This document shows, in pieces, positions 35,427 to 47,223 of a DNA stretch of 64,000 nt. The stretch's first letter is position 1. Each line of letters starts with the position of its first letter. The translations under genes and the position numbers were made by a program. The notes beneath the pieces were generated by a model that saw only the letters and a list, made by a program, of their open reading frames with translations, made no database searches and had not been told where the DNA came from. The DNA is from Telmatactis stephensoni (Eukaryota > Cnidaria > Anthozoa > Actiniaria > Isophelliidae), in assembly GCA_029948255.1 (NCBI GenBank), contig JALIZF010001565.1, positions 248,001-312,000 on the forward strand, in the 5' to 3' direction.

Positions 35427-35568
35427 GAGTACAAACACTAAAAGTGTGCAACTATAAATAGTACTAAATAGTGCTAAATTATGCAAATTCTTTTGTTTTC
35501 TATTGTTTAATTAGTGCTGTTTAGTACTAAATAATGCAAAGTATTGCACACTTTTAGTGTTTGTACTC
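35427..35568. mobile_element. MITE with GAG...CTC ends and TA flanks, second subfamily, copy 2
   Basis: A 142-bp element between TA dinucleotides (35425-35426, 35569-35570). The ends are GAGTACAAACACTAAAAGTG and CACTTTTAGTGTTTGTACTC, exact complements. The interior AATAGTGCTAAATTATG is shared with 30730-30874. A partial relative is at about 46470-46545. Confidence 0.88.
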
Positions 35569-35734
35569 TACAAGTAAAGCCAATTTTGTCAAGGAAAACG
35601 TGTGTCAAAGAAAATTTGCTAGTGCTAATGTTCAGCTATAACCCCTAAGAACCGCAAACAGTAATTCATACGTATGGTATATATTCCAGCTGCACTACAG
35701 GTCTTTATTCAATTTTAGTTATACCCCAGTAAAG

Positions 35735-35870
35735 GATTCTGGGATATCTGAGGCATCAAAGGATTCTGGGATATCTGAAGCATCAAAGGATTCTGGGATA
35801 TCTGAGGCATCAAAGGATTCTGGGATATCTGAAGGCATCAAAGGATTCTGGGATATCCTGAGTCGCTTGA
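35735..35870. repeat. About 27-bp minisatellite just downstream of DHX34
   Basis: Five copies of AAAGGATTCTGGGATATCTG plus AGGCATC. The core GGATTCTGGGATATC also occurs once inside DHX34 exon 16 at about 36075-36090, where the minus strand encodes QDIPESS. Confidence 0.9.
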
Positions 35871-35961
35871 AAAGAACTGAGATATCAAGGAAACCTGTCT
35901 AGGATAATCCTAAAAATGTTGGTGTTGTGATCAAAATAAGTAGTAGCATAACAGGCAGCTA

Positions 35962-38900
35962 TTATCGATGAGTCTTTTTATGTTTAAGTATCTCTGTACT
36001 CGTAAATGAAAATTCTTTACCACACTCGGTACAGAAGTAAGTTTTACGTAAATGATCAACGGAAGGGGCCGATGAGGATTCTGGGATATCTTGAGTCATC
36101 TTGGTGCTTGACTGCGATGTTTCTGGGTCAGCAGCTGCACAACATTCACTCTCGTGTTGTAATCTCTCTAATACTGTTCCTAACATCTTGACATTACATC
36201 TCTCACAAGTCCAGTGTTTCTGTATGCACTCCGCAGCCATAGAGGACGCCTCGACTTGTAGCGCATCTTGTAGGCAATTGTAAGTCAAGTACTCATTTAC
36301 ACGTATTCCTCCTTTTATGGGATGGACATCAAGGGACATCGAGGCACCTCCGAAAGGTAGGGCTTCACTACACTGGGTGTTAAGGTTCCTTGGGTCATGT
36401 GGTCCTATATAGAGGTGTTTTTCATCGCTGGAAAGAAGCCTTGTGATGGAATATCTAACGTTACTGTCTAAAAACTCCCCGAGTTTTCTTGCTAAAAGTT
36501 GCTCGAGATCACGGCACTTGTTTAAACCTGTAGCTGATTCAACGCTTTTCGTGCGAGCAAGTTTTGCTTCAAGACGAAGCTCCAAAAGACGAGCCCACGT
36601 TCCCCTTAGTTGTAGTACAGCGGATATGATTTCCTGGGCAGCCTTGACGTCATTATACTGGACCTCAAGCCACGCATCAGCAACTACACGAGTTAAATCA
36701 GCATTAGTGTCCAGGCTACGCGCAAACAAGATCAGCGTCTGGAGGCCTGGGACTCGCATCGAGTTTACCAAATATGGCTTGTTGGTTTCTAGAAGCGAGA
36801 CGTAGGCTAACAGTTGGTGTAAGCTACTAAAGCTACCACGTGACTCATCACGTGACTGCTGTGGAAAGTCACGTGATGTCTGTGGTTGTAGAATGTCCAT
36901 TTTAGTGGCGAACACGCTGGTTGGATGAATCATTAAATATTGTTTATTTTTGCTGTGAAACGTTTGCTCCGAGTCTCGTTTGTACGAGTTTGCTTCATCG
37001 GGGATGGCTAGATTTGGGTATAACCCGCTACAGAGAATAATCTTTAGTAGGTTTATATCTCTTAGAGTAAAGAATCGTCTAGCACTGCTGTCTTCAACCA
37101 GTTTATCCAAATCATGAGTCATCTTGAACTCCATATCCCGGATGTCGATCCCAGGCTCCACATCATCGGACTCGTGCTCGTCTTCATCAAGTTTGAGTAG
37201 TTTTCGACGCCGTGTTGATTTGTGGTGATCTTGTTTCATTCGTTTCAACTGACGTCGTTTGAATTTCTCTTTTTCGCGCTCGTCTTCATCAGACTCGTCG
37301 ATTTCCTCTCGTTCGATCAAGCCATGATCGTGTAAGAGATCTTCAAATTGTCTTTTAAGTTTGGACATTTCATAAAATCGTTGTTCTTCTAAACCTCGTC
37401 GTTTACACCACTTTTTTGAACGATGGCCTTCGCGCCTTTTTACCTGGCACATAAAACAAGATTCACAAAAAATTGTGAGGAAATGAGATTGAAATATGAG
37501 TGGACTGAGCTCTGCACTTCTTGGACTGAGCTCTTCTTCCTTGAGAATCTAAAGATAAAGAAGTCGTATTCATATTGGATGAACGAACAAGCGACGCTAA
37601 TGAGAAATGTTTTGTTGAAGCCCATCCAAGATGGCTGCCATGACGTCACATGGAACCCAGAAATAAGTCATATAAGGCATATTTTATAATATAACATCAT
37701 AGAGATTTATAGATTATAGATTTAACATCATAACTACATTCTCACCTGTAACCACTCATCATAAGCATTCAGTAGTGTAAATGGATCACCATGATCAGAT
37801 TCTAGCTCCTCTCGACGTGATGTTACATCCGGGTCATGATCTAAACGTCGAGTGAAGGGAGACTGGACACTAAGCCCAGCTGCTATTATCATAACCGGTT
37901 CTGTTAAATGAAACAGGGATCCCATCACCAGCATTTTACCAATCACCACATCCACTGGTAAACGAGCCAACATTTGACCAATAGGAGTCAACGTCTCCTC
38001 TTCTGTAACCGCGCCTTGTTGTTTAAGGAAATACAAAGAGTTCTCGATGCTGGACGTTGGTGGTGGTTCGATGAATGAGAAGGCTCGTACATTGTTGATT
38101 CCCAGAGAGATCATTTGTAGGATTGTCGTATCGAGAGTCGTTCTCTGGATCTCAGGCGTGGCGTACTGTGAGAATGCATGGTAGTCGCTCTCTGAGTAAA
38201 GACGAAAACAAACCCCTGGACCCGTGCGCCCTAGTAAAAGGAGGCCAGACTTAATAACGAACTGATAATAGCCCAGAGTTTAATATAAGGTGTTAAAAGT
38301 GATTACTTTAAAAGAGGAAACACAGCTGTCGTACAACTAACCTTTTCAGACCGGGTAAGTACTTGGTGTATGCATCACCAATTGTATGCAACACCAAGTG
38401 TATCAGATAGATCGTATATCCATGGATGTATCATCTATTGATACACTGGGTGTTATATACACCAAGTACTTACCTCAGACGACACGGCTCGACCGCTGAC
38501 CACTTGTGTTAGAGTAGACAAGTGGTCAGCGGTCGAACTGTGTCGTCTGAAAATCAGGCTATCGTATAACGTAATTGAGGCTATTTTACAGAAACAAATG
38601 TAACAAATGACACATATGTAATATATGATACGGAAAGAACCGTAGATTCATTTGCGTTGCGACGTTTCGCGTGTAACGTATATACCTTGACGAATCATTG
38701 GGACACAAAATGCAAAAAAGATTGTGGACGAAACTTGGCAACAGAAAATGAGATTGTCGGACGTTAGTGGAAAAAGGGAGAAGGAAGGGAGGGGAACTGG
38801 GAGGGGGAGAAGTCACAGGCTTCTCGATTTGTCCCCAAGGATGACAAAATATAGTTATTTACCTGCGCGGCCTTTTCTTTGTTCAGCGCTTGCCTGACTA

Positions 38901-40969
38901 ATCCAAAACTCTTGAAGACGTTCCATTTTAGACTGAGCATCAAAATTCATTTCTTTTACCTGAACCAAACAAGTCAGGCATATATCAAATAACGTTAACA
39001 CCCTTCAATTCTCTCTACAATCAATATAACCGAGTCAACTACCATCTCGAAGAATAGTAGCCCGGAATATTTGAATATCCGGGAACACACTGAAGGCTAA
39101 TTGCCATCCCCTCCCCAACGCCCGATGCTCTTGTCACATATCTTTTGAACAATTGAGATTATATTACGAGTAAATGTTAATCACTAGTGGTGATCATTAA
39201 AAAAAAATAAGTTAGCTTACCTTGCCAGAATCGGCTATGAATCTTATACCATCTATTGTAATAGATGTTTCGGCTATGTTCGTAGATACGACGCATTTCC
39301 GAACACCATCCGGAGCAACGTCGAATACCTAAAACGATACCACGTCATTGTCAGAATGCAGACATAGGCGCAGGCACAACTGCCGCAGAAGAACAGGAAT
39401 ACGTAAAGATATACGCTAGCGATACTGATGAGGGACTTAAATTAAACTCAGTAAAAACAAACAAAAATAAAGGTAAAGGAAAAGCACTGTATTTAGCATC
39501 GGTAGTTCCTGCAGCTGAGCGCTGGTCTCCCAGGAAGCCGACGGTGCGTTCTTTAACCCCCAGCCCTCTTTCCATCATTGCTCGGTTTTAAGGGTATTTA
39601 AAGCTACTTAAAGCTACATAGAATGGAAAGAAGTCGAACCAAGTGTGAGTGACTGGGAATCGAACTCGGGACCTCTTGCATCAGACAGCTACGCACTAAC
39701 TAACCGAGTTACACTTGCCCCTTGCATAAACCTTTCGCCATCTCGCAAACAATTCTATCATTCTTAGCTTAATGGCTGCGTAGCGGCCCTCCTTCCTGGG
39801 CAGGAAGGCCGCTACACGCAAAAACGCTAGTAAAGCTAACCTTATCCTGTTCTTCCACCGATAAGGAGCTGTGAAGAGGAAGGATGATCCAACGACGAGT
39901 TTTCTGAGCGTACTCTTTGGCAGCCTCTACAACAGCTGCTATTTCCGACATACCACTCAAAAACATCAAAAGGTCGCCACGCTCTGTTGGGGGATACTAT
40001 AAATGAATGAGTGGGGAGAAAAGTACAATAAATAAGACGGTTACTATGGAAACGCCGTAACCATGGTGAGTATTTCACTTTACAGGACTTAATGTGATTT
40101 GCGTCTTGCTGTACGACGTGGAAACACGTCCAAAGTCCTTGATCCTTGATCCCTCATCCCTCTTTTCCCTTCCCATCCCGTAAAGGGCCGGCTAAAGGCA
40201 AATTTCAGCTGAAGTCATTGCTTACATACATACATAACTTGAAATTTCAAGCTCTAAACAAACAGATTTGGTAAAATGAAGAGAATATCCCGCTTAGTAA
40301 CGACTAAGCGTCAAAATATGGTGACTTCGACTTCGTCTCGTGGCGTACTTTTTTTGTTCTCACCACATTTTGACGTCATCTGTGCATCTATTAGAGTACA
40401 GACGCACGGAAAAATGAAATCTATTTGTTAAATAAACAATCGCACTAGCATTAGTGAAGTACCTTCTTATCAATAAGCTGCATGATTCTCAGATAAGGTG
40501 ATGGATCGAGTCTTTCAGCACGACTTGTTGGTTTGGTTTGCTGAGAAATATTAGAAGATAGAAACAGATAACACGGGCAGTTTGGACAAATCTCGCGTGA
40601 TAGAGATTGTACGGTAGAATTGTTTCTAGGCTGTAAATGGCTGGACACACAATACAACTTTCCCTGCGAAATTGCACACAACATAGAATTCCACCGTGTG
40701 TTGCGCGCGACATTTGCAGGTTTAGGATCATGTTCTACTTCTGCAACTTTTTCTGCACCGTTGCGCGCGATATTGTAGGGGTGGACACACGGTGTTACTG
40801 TGTTGCGCGCAACATTGCAGGGGCGGACACACCGGTGGTGTAATTCTGGTGTAATATGGTACAACTGTGTTTTTTGCGTGCAATGTTGCAGAAAAGGTGA
40901 CATCGTGTATCCGGCCATTAATTGCACCGTAAGCCAATAGGGCTGAAAAACGTATGCGCTAACTCACTC

Positions 40970-41004
<35 letters not shown>

Positions 41005-44000
41005 AACAAATACGGCGGTGGAGAGTAGAAGGTTAATTCTTGTTTTAATTACTAAATCAGAACGAGTTTTCTCCACTTTTAAGTATGTTGACTTTAACAA
41101 TGCGTGGAATTAGGTTTAGAGCGTAGCCAAGCTCTGTGTGTACAAAGGTTCATTTTAATGACAAGACCGAGCCATTGCATGGCATTTCTTTGCTTTACCG
41201 TGCAATTCTTCTTCTGCGAATGTACCACGCAACAGTTGCAGGGGGCACACGCTATGACTCTGCTATTGCTCGCAACTTTGCCAGAACACTAGTTTAATGT
41301 ATATTATAGTAGCAATATTAGTTTTCAATTGTTATCAAACTTTTACTTACTTCAATTGCTGGTGGGTGGTACTGAACTTCTATTGGGTACAATCTCCCTG
41401 GAACCTAAAAAACGTTGAATAAAAAGAAAACTGACACAGGTACTCCGCATTTTTCGTAGATACCATTAGGTTGATTAAACTAGACTTGCTTCTTTTTTAT
41501 GAGTTTGAAGACTTGGATCGTCTTTTTTACTTAGTCCTCCAGATCAATAAGAAACACATTAACTAGTACAGATTAAAGCCTTGAACTAAAACTTCAACTT
41601 TTAGGGATTCCTACTTCAATTGTCTAATTGTATGCTGTAGCAATTCTTTGGAACTCTGCCTCCAGAAATCAAGAAATATACTGCATTTATATCGTCTTCT
41701 TTTAACCCCTGCAAACCCCCCCCCCCCCCCCCCCCCCAGTGACGCTCTTGATTTGCATGTTACCTGAATGACTGGTGCTCCATCAAAATATCCTGCAAAC
41801 AAACTAAAAATACCAAAAATATTAGAGAATAAATAAATAGTAATAAACCAGATCAATTACATGTACATACTTGATGTTGATTGTAGCTGACATCAATATA
41901 ACCTTCAGATCAGCACGGCCTTCGATTAAACATCGTAACATTCCTAGCAAGAAATCACCATGGAGATGGCGCTCATGGACTTCATCCACCACCACAACGT
42001 TGTACTGAGACAGGTCTGGGTCAGAGGAGAGTTGTCGTAACAATAAACCTGTAAACAATAAATACACACACTCAGTATTAGTAAACATCTTTCCCAATAG
42101 GTTGCTATCATCTGTTAAAAGTCAATGGATCTCATTATCTGCATTTGACTAGGGGGTTACACTGCCCCCCATGAGCTTTCAACCAGAAAGAATTGTTTTT
42201 GAAAACTGATAATTTAGCTGGTAAAAATTCTCCATGAGACAGGAGATGATGTCTATAGATAGTAACTCATATGTGATTTTCCAGGGGGATGACATTCCAC
42301 CATTTTGACATCAAGTCCTTAACAACTAGTGTAATAAATGTAAACTAAGGTAGTCAGAGTAAATTAATTGACTTGTAATAGTCTTTAGGTGATGAACTTG
42401 AGGCCAGCAGTGTGCACTTAAACCCCTTCCCCTTTGAGTCAGAGGTTTCATTAATAGGCAATTATTGGAGGTTTACCACGCCTACTTAACGGTACTTTAC
42501 CTCTTATCACTGGCTATTTTACAATGGATTTCATATTTCATTTTTACAAACAGATGGCTATTTTTTGAAGCCACCCTCCCAATTCAAAAATTACTGAAAC
42601 CTCTTGTCCATCCATCAGTACTTCATTATATGGCTATACAGATTGAAGAGAAGTCAAAACAAATGTGAAGTCCTATGAATCTTAAAACTAAGTTAGCAAT
42701 TACCTTCTGTAAGGAATAGGATTCTTGTTGCTTTTGTTTTACTAGCTTCAAAACGAATCTACAATAAAGATTATCCATTAAACTAAAAGATATAGTAGGC
42801 TCCTAGAAGGCAACCCCCTCTTTATTTTTTCCCTTTGGGATCCCTTTGTGGACCATCATAGAAGGTCTAAAATCTTGGACAAAAAGTGTTCAAAATTGAT
42901 CTATTTTTCAACAAGTTTGGCCAATTCCTCAGAAGTGGTAAAAAAGTGGACCCTCCCCCACCCCACCCAGGGCAATATTGTTCAGTCAGAGGGGATTGGG
43001 GGGATTGGGGGTGCAAAGATTAGCACAGGAAGCCCAAACAAAGAAGAAGCACACAAATCCCGATGATAAAGATGAACACAGGGTGCCCAAGCAAAAAGGA
43101 GGAGAAAAAGGGAGACACTTGCAGAGGAGCTACATGTATATGTTACCTAGCCTCTGCACGCTACTCCTTGATTGGGTGTTCTGTGGTGATAAAGGAGAAG
43201 AGGGAAAACTGGGAATCAAAGAGAAAAAGACTGGGGATGACAGTAAAGAGAAAATGTTTTTCTTTTTCCCCTCCCCCTAGAACAGGAGTCAGATTGTTTT
43301 TGGACAGTCAGATTGTTAATTGAAATACCCGTATTTTTCGATTAATAATTATGTTTAATAATCGAAAAATGCGTATATGAAGATTCTGCTTTTTACGCGT
43401 ACGAAAGCAGAATCTTCATAAAACTTTAATTCTTTGTTCTGCAAAATGTATTATGAATATTTTTACTTTTTTGGACGTTCTCAAAGATTTCTAATCACTT
43501 TGTTTTCTGGTTGGCTGCTGTGGTTGTCTTCAAAAGTTTTATATGTAAACAAAAAAATGAGCTGACTTCAAATTGGCTTTCCAAGTCCAGAAAAACTTTT
43601 GAAGACAACCACAGCAGCCAACCAGAAAACAAAGTGATTAGAAATTTTTGAGAACGTCAAAAAAAGTAAAAATATTCATAATACATTTTGCAGAACAAAG
43701 AATTAAAGTTTTATGAAGATTCTGCTTTCGTACGCATAAAAGCAGAGACCTTGTCCTGGAATGCAATGCCAAATCAAATCAGAACTATGAATGGCAGTAA
43801 GGATTTTATTAAAGCAATTAGAAAGCAGAATTTTATTAATTTGATGTAATATAAGCACTATTCCTAGGTTTTAAATCATTTTAACATTTTTATAATTTTA
43901 TATTTTAACTTTTAAATTTATATATTTTATTTTTATTTTATTTCATTCATTTATTTATTTCTGTATTACAGTATTTCATTTTTGTTGTGGAGTACCTAGA

Positions 44001-47000
44001 AACTAGCTTTGTAGCTAAGCGTATTTTCCACATTAAATAAAGTATGTATGTATGTATGTTGTTCCTCGCTCTTCTATAAAATCATAAACTAAATTGTCAG
44101 TTTTCGGCTCTGTTTTCACTCAACTGCTTTTTGAAATGAGCAGTCTATCGACTTGCAAGCTCGGAATGAATTTGGCACGTCAAATTCGATTATTAATCGA
44201 AAAAATACGGGCATTTCGATTAATAATCACTTTCCAAAAACAATCTGACTGTCCAAAAACAATCTGACTCCTGTTCTAGGCTTTGTCTCCTTCCTGCCAC
44301 AGGAAGCCCAAGAGTCAAAAGGAGTTGTCCACAGGAGGCAAAGCAAGCCTAAAAATTAGAATTTTATTTTGGATGTTGCTATGATTGATAATAACTGTTT
44401 TCATTTGATATGGCATAATTACCTGATAGGCTACTTCTGATCCATACTCCTTTAGAGTTTCAAACCCAACTCGTTTGGCTAATGAGATGCAGGCTATTCT
44501 TCTGGGTTGAGTACAAGCAATTTGTGTAAAACCGGAATTCAATAAGTACTGTGGGACCTGAGATGTACAAATACATTGCTCAAGTTTGTTCAACTCTCTA
44601 AATGTCATTCCTTTTATCTGCATAATTTGTCAGCAAAATCCTTATCATGTGACTGTATTTTTCCAACTTCAGTTAGAATTTTGTCTTTCTGATTCATCAA
44701 TCATCCTTGGGCGTGGAGCTTTATCAACTAATAATTGAATGAATTCAGATAAGCGTCACCCCCAATATGATGGATGGATCAGAATTAAAGACAAAAACCC
44801 ATATAATACATGTACATCTGGTCACTATGCAACAATTTTTGCTGTAATTAGATTGTCTGTATATTATTCTCCAGCTTGGAACAAAATCACTTCTCAGCTC
44901 CATGTATTATTTGGTATACATGAAAAGCAAATAGCTATTAAGTTACAGAATAAAATAGAGATTGTATTCACCTGTGTTGACTTGCCACAGCCCGTGTCAC
45001 CAGCAATAATCACAACTTGATTAGACTTCACAGCATCAACTATGTGTTCCCTGAACTGACTTATTGGAAGGTTAGACTGGTCATTCTTTAACTTGACAAT
45101 CTTATTAAACTACAAATAATAAGCATAAATTCAAACTTTAAGTTAGATTAAGTTTTCAAATATATATTGAAATGCATCATCTTTTATCTCACATTTTTTT
45201 GGAAATTGAAAGTCAATTGAGGAAAGGGTGAAGAAGGTTTGCTCAAGCCTTCAAACCATACCTGCTAATTGGGCAGAACTCTTTGTTACAGGGAATGAAC
45301 AGAAAGGTGTACTTAGCCACCATTCCATTTGCTTATTGTATTCACTTTTACAGTGCTGCGCCTCGAACCGTTGCCATTACCACAAAGTTTTTGATTACTT
45401 TTTGACATCTTCTGGACAACTTTGAATACCGCTAACCAATTAGATACTGGCGCTTCACTTTGATGTCTCGATAGGTGGAGTTTGTACATCATATCGAAAC
45501 ATCAAAGTGAAGCGATGATATTTAATTGGTTAGTGGTATTCAAGGTTGTCAAAAAGATGTCAAAAATTAATCAAAAACTTTGTGGAAGTGGCAACGGTTT
45601 GAAGCGCAGCACTGTAACAAGAATGATGCAAGAAAAATTTAGCATACAAATTATTTGTTTACCTTTTGTTTCTGACAGAAATCAATATAATACAGAAGAA
45701 TGGATCTAAATTCTGCAATCTTTTTGGAACTAAGGGATCCATATGGAGTAGAAGACCTATGTTTATCTGCAAATAAATAGAAGTTTGTGAATAAAGTTTA
45801 TAAATATATATGTTGTCAGGTAAACAATATATTTAAATAGATGTAGAATGAAGCATTATTCATCAAGGATGAAATAATAAAGGATACTTATTCAATAGAA
45901 CCATGAATCATGAGACAATTGAATACAGTAAGTATCCTTTGTTTGGGTATAAATACTCAAAACTGACACATGCCTACCTTTCTTTTGCTTTGACTTTTGA
46001 TCTTCAATGACATCACCAGTCAGAATAGAAACATTCACTTTGTACCTCTTGTCATACATCATGGGTAAACCAAGTTTAGACTGCCTTGGTTTCTTTTCTC
46101 CTTTATCTATAAGACAGTACATGTAAATTATGAACAAAACAATGTGCTAAATGGAGTCAGTCCTGATGACATGGTGGTAAAATGTTTTTGTCTATGAGTT
46201 GCCAGATGGTCATTATTTCTAATAAAAGATTCCAAAATGAAAATATCCTAAGTGCAATGAAATTAAATGTTGCAACACAGGCAACCCAGCAAAAAATTAT
46301 AACATATTTTCTTTTCTCCAGAGCCAGTAAGAGTGAACCATTAATGGAAACTGCCAAGAAGATATTTTGGAAAAATATTGAGAAAAATGGACTCAAAGTC
46401 ATCTCAGGAGGGGATGCGCCCCTCTCCACCCCTCCCCTAACTCCGTCTCCTGCTCTGGGGATGTGAATGCTAAAAGCTACAGTATTTAGTCATAGAAAAC
46501 AATACAATTTGCATAAAATAGCACTATTTAGTATTATGCACATTTGTAATAATAATAATAATAATAATGTTTGTTTATTCCATCTTTGGCAGTATAACTG
46601 AATTACAGATGGGGTCAGTTACATTATTAGTTACAATACAGATATTAATTCAAATTCATAATTAATTCATAATTCTAAATAGCTGAATAGCTGTAGTGCT
46701 TGTATTCTAGTTTCCTCTTACCATCTTTGCCTGTATCAAATCTTCGTTTTCTGAACCTTTCATATCTTTCAAGAAATAGCCAGAAGTCTTTATATTCCTC
46801 AGTCCCTCTATCAAATACACATACAAAGATTTTTAATTATAAGGAGTGATACAATGACACCTTTGGAATTATTCTGTTAAACATTATAAGCTTACATATT
46901 TACATACAAATCCGGGATACAAATTATAAACTTACCTTTGAATGAAGTCTTGTTGTCTGAAGAACATTTCATTCAGTGTTTGTTTATGCTCTTCCCAAAC

Positions 47001-47066
47001 AACATCTTCCTCGTCATCACCTTCAGAAGAAGTCTTCTTTCTATGATGATGTTTACTACTGTGCAT
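35962..47066 (-). CDS. DHX34: DHX34, DEAH-box RNA helicase of nonsense-mediated decay (complete, 16 exons)
   Basis: DHX34 is an ATP-dependent helicase that promotes UPF1 phosphorylation in nonsense-mediated mRNA decay. Exons (minus strand): 46936-47066, 46722-46807, 45978-46106, 45663-45766, 44972-45109, 44423-44557, 42704-42758, 41871-42048, 41764-41803, 41351-41404, 40463-40540, 39841-39996, 39221-39328, 38863-38959, 37746-38230, 35962-37443. They sum to 3456 nt, exactly 1151 residues; human DHX34 has 1143. Motifs: Walker [10 protein letters not shown] near 186-194; CTQPRRIA (Ia); [12 protein letters not shown] near 282 (DEVH for DEAH, typical of this orthologue); SAT near 313; [14 protein letters not shown] (V); QRKGRAGR (VI) near 490. 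Then come winged-helix/ratchet-like sequence ([21 protein letters not shown]) and the DHX34 block [20 protein letters not shown]. Two Cys/His pairs (CERC, and CTEC...HKKTH at the very end) suggest C-terminal zinc-binding motifs. It shares a 157-bp divergent promoter with DENND10. Confidence 0.96.
38343..38553. repeat. Composite foldback element in DHX34 intron 14
   Basis: Outer ends TTTTCAGAC and GTCTGAAAA are inverted. Inside, TAAGTACTTGGTGTAT pairs with ATACACCAAGTACTTA, and on the right a 33-bp arm at 38475-38507 pairs with 38518-38550 with two mismatches around a 10-nt loop (core CGACCGCTGACCACTTGT). Confidence 0.75.
39455..39725 (-). mobile_element. tRNA-derived SINE, copy 3 (best preserved)
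   Basis: Minus-strand reading starts with TAACTCGGTTAGTTAGTGCG (box A-like) and GAGTTCGATTCCCAG (box B, nearly consensus), then TTTAAATACCCTTAAAACCG, and ends AGTGCTTTTCCTTTACCTTT. It lies in a DHX34 intron in the gene's sense orientation. Confidence 0.8.
40310..40440. repeat. Partial copy of foldback family A
   Basis: It shares GTACTTTTTTTGTTCTCACC, CATCTATTAGAGTACAGACG and CTATTTGTTAAAT with 1035-1125. It lies in the intron between DHX34 exons 11 and 12. Confidence 0.7.
40640..40915. repeat. Array of TTGCGCGCAA-type motifs in DHX34 intron 10
   Basis: Similar segments recur near 40700, 40760, 40802 and 40872. Each has GTTGCGCGC(G/A)A followed by (C/T)ATT(G)CAGG and often GGCGGACACAC. The minus-strand ORF across this block is a by-product. 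Confidence 0.7.
40972..41003. repeat. CAA trinucleotide run
   Basis: About eleven CAA (AAC) units within a DHX34 intron. Confidence 0.95.
41716..41737. repeat. 22-base C homopolymer
   Basis: An uninterrupted C run in DHX34 intron 9, 27 bases past the exon 9 edge at 41764 on the minus strand, so G-rich in the nascent transcript. Its exact length is uncertain, as with any long homopolymer. Confidence 0.9.
43276..44280. mobile_element. About 1-kb nested inverted-repeat DNA element in DHX34 intron 6
   Basis: The termini CCTAGAACAGGAGTCAGATT and AATCTGACTCCTGTTCTAGG are exact inverted repeats. The subterminal GTTTTTGGACAGTCAGATTG and CCGTATTTTTCGATTAATAA are also mirrored near 44180-44260. Inside lies a second foldback (about 43372-43746) with arms of roughly 165 bp (AGCAGAATCTTCATAAAACT; TTTTCTGGTTGGCTGCTGTG). 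No transposase ORF is present, so it is non-autonomous. No clear target duplication is visible. Confidence 0.8.
45348..45617. mobile_element. 270-bp foldback MITE in DHX34 intron 4
   Basis: The ends TTACAGTGCTGCGCCTCGAA and TTTGAAGCGCAGCACTGTAA are inverted. The arms continue through CCGTTGCC, CAAAGTTTTTGATTA, TTGACATCTT, AACTTTGAATACC and CTAACCAATTA almost to the centre near 45480. It abuts DHX34 exon 4 (edge 45663). Confidence 0.85.
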
Positions 47067-47223
47067 AATTCTGCTTTTAAAAAGCAATAATAACAAAACG
47101 AGTTCATGTGGTCACAAAAAACATTTTCATTTTAGCCGCCATTTTGAAAATTAGTTATCCGCTGGTCGCTGGTCAAATGTTCAGGCTCAACTCTTCACCA
47201 GTCCATTTGCGGTTTTGTCCAAG
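47067..47223. promoter_or_regulatory. 157-bp shared divergent promoter of DHX34 and DENND10
   Basis: The two start codons are 157 bp apart and point away from each other, so both promoters and 5' UTRs must fit here unless upstream non-coding exons exist. The sequence has TTTAGCCGCCATTTTG, a YY1-type CCGCCAT site, and no obvious TATA box at a useful distance from either ATG. The DENND10 ATG itself is in a CCAAGATGGTGG context. Confidence 0.75.

Larger units (their letters stand above)
33897..35961. other. Intergenic region upstream of ankyrin gene 2 and downstream of DHX34
   Basis: Short unsupported ORFs only. A TA-flanked MITE is at 35427-35568 and a minisatellite sharing its core with a DHX34 exon is at 35735-35870. 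Confidence 0.55.

Noticed and set aside
40451..40927. Minus-strand ORF of 158 codons
   Set aside because: Only its last third is real (DHX34 exon 11); the rest is the TTGCGCGCAA repeat array in the intron.
47067..47223. An overlooked small exon between DHX34 and DENND10
   Set aside because: Both genes close in frame with their family N-termini without one.
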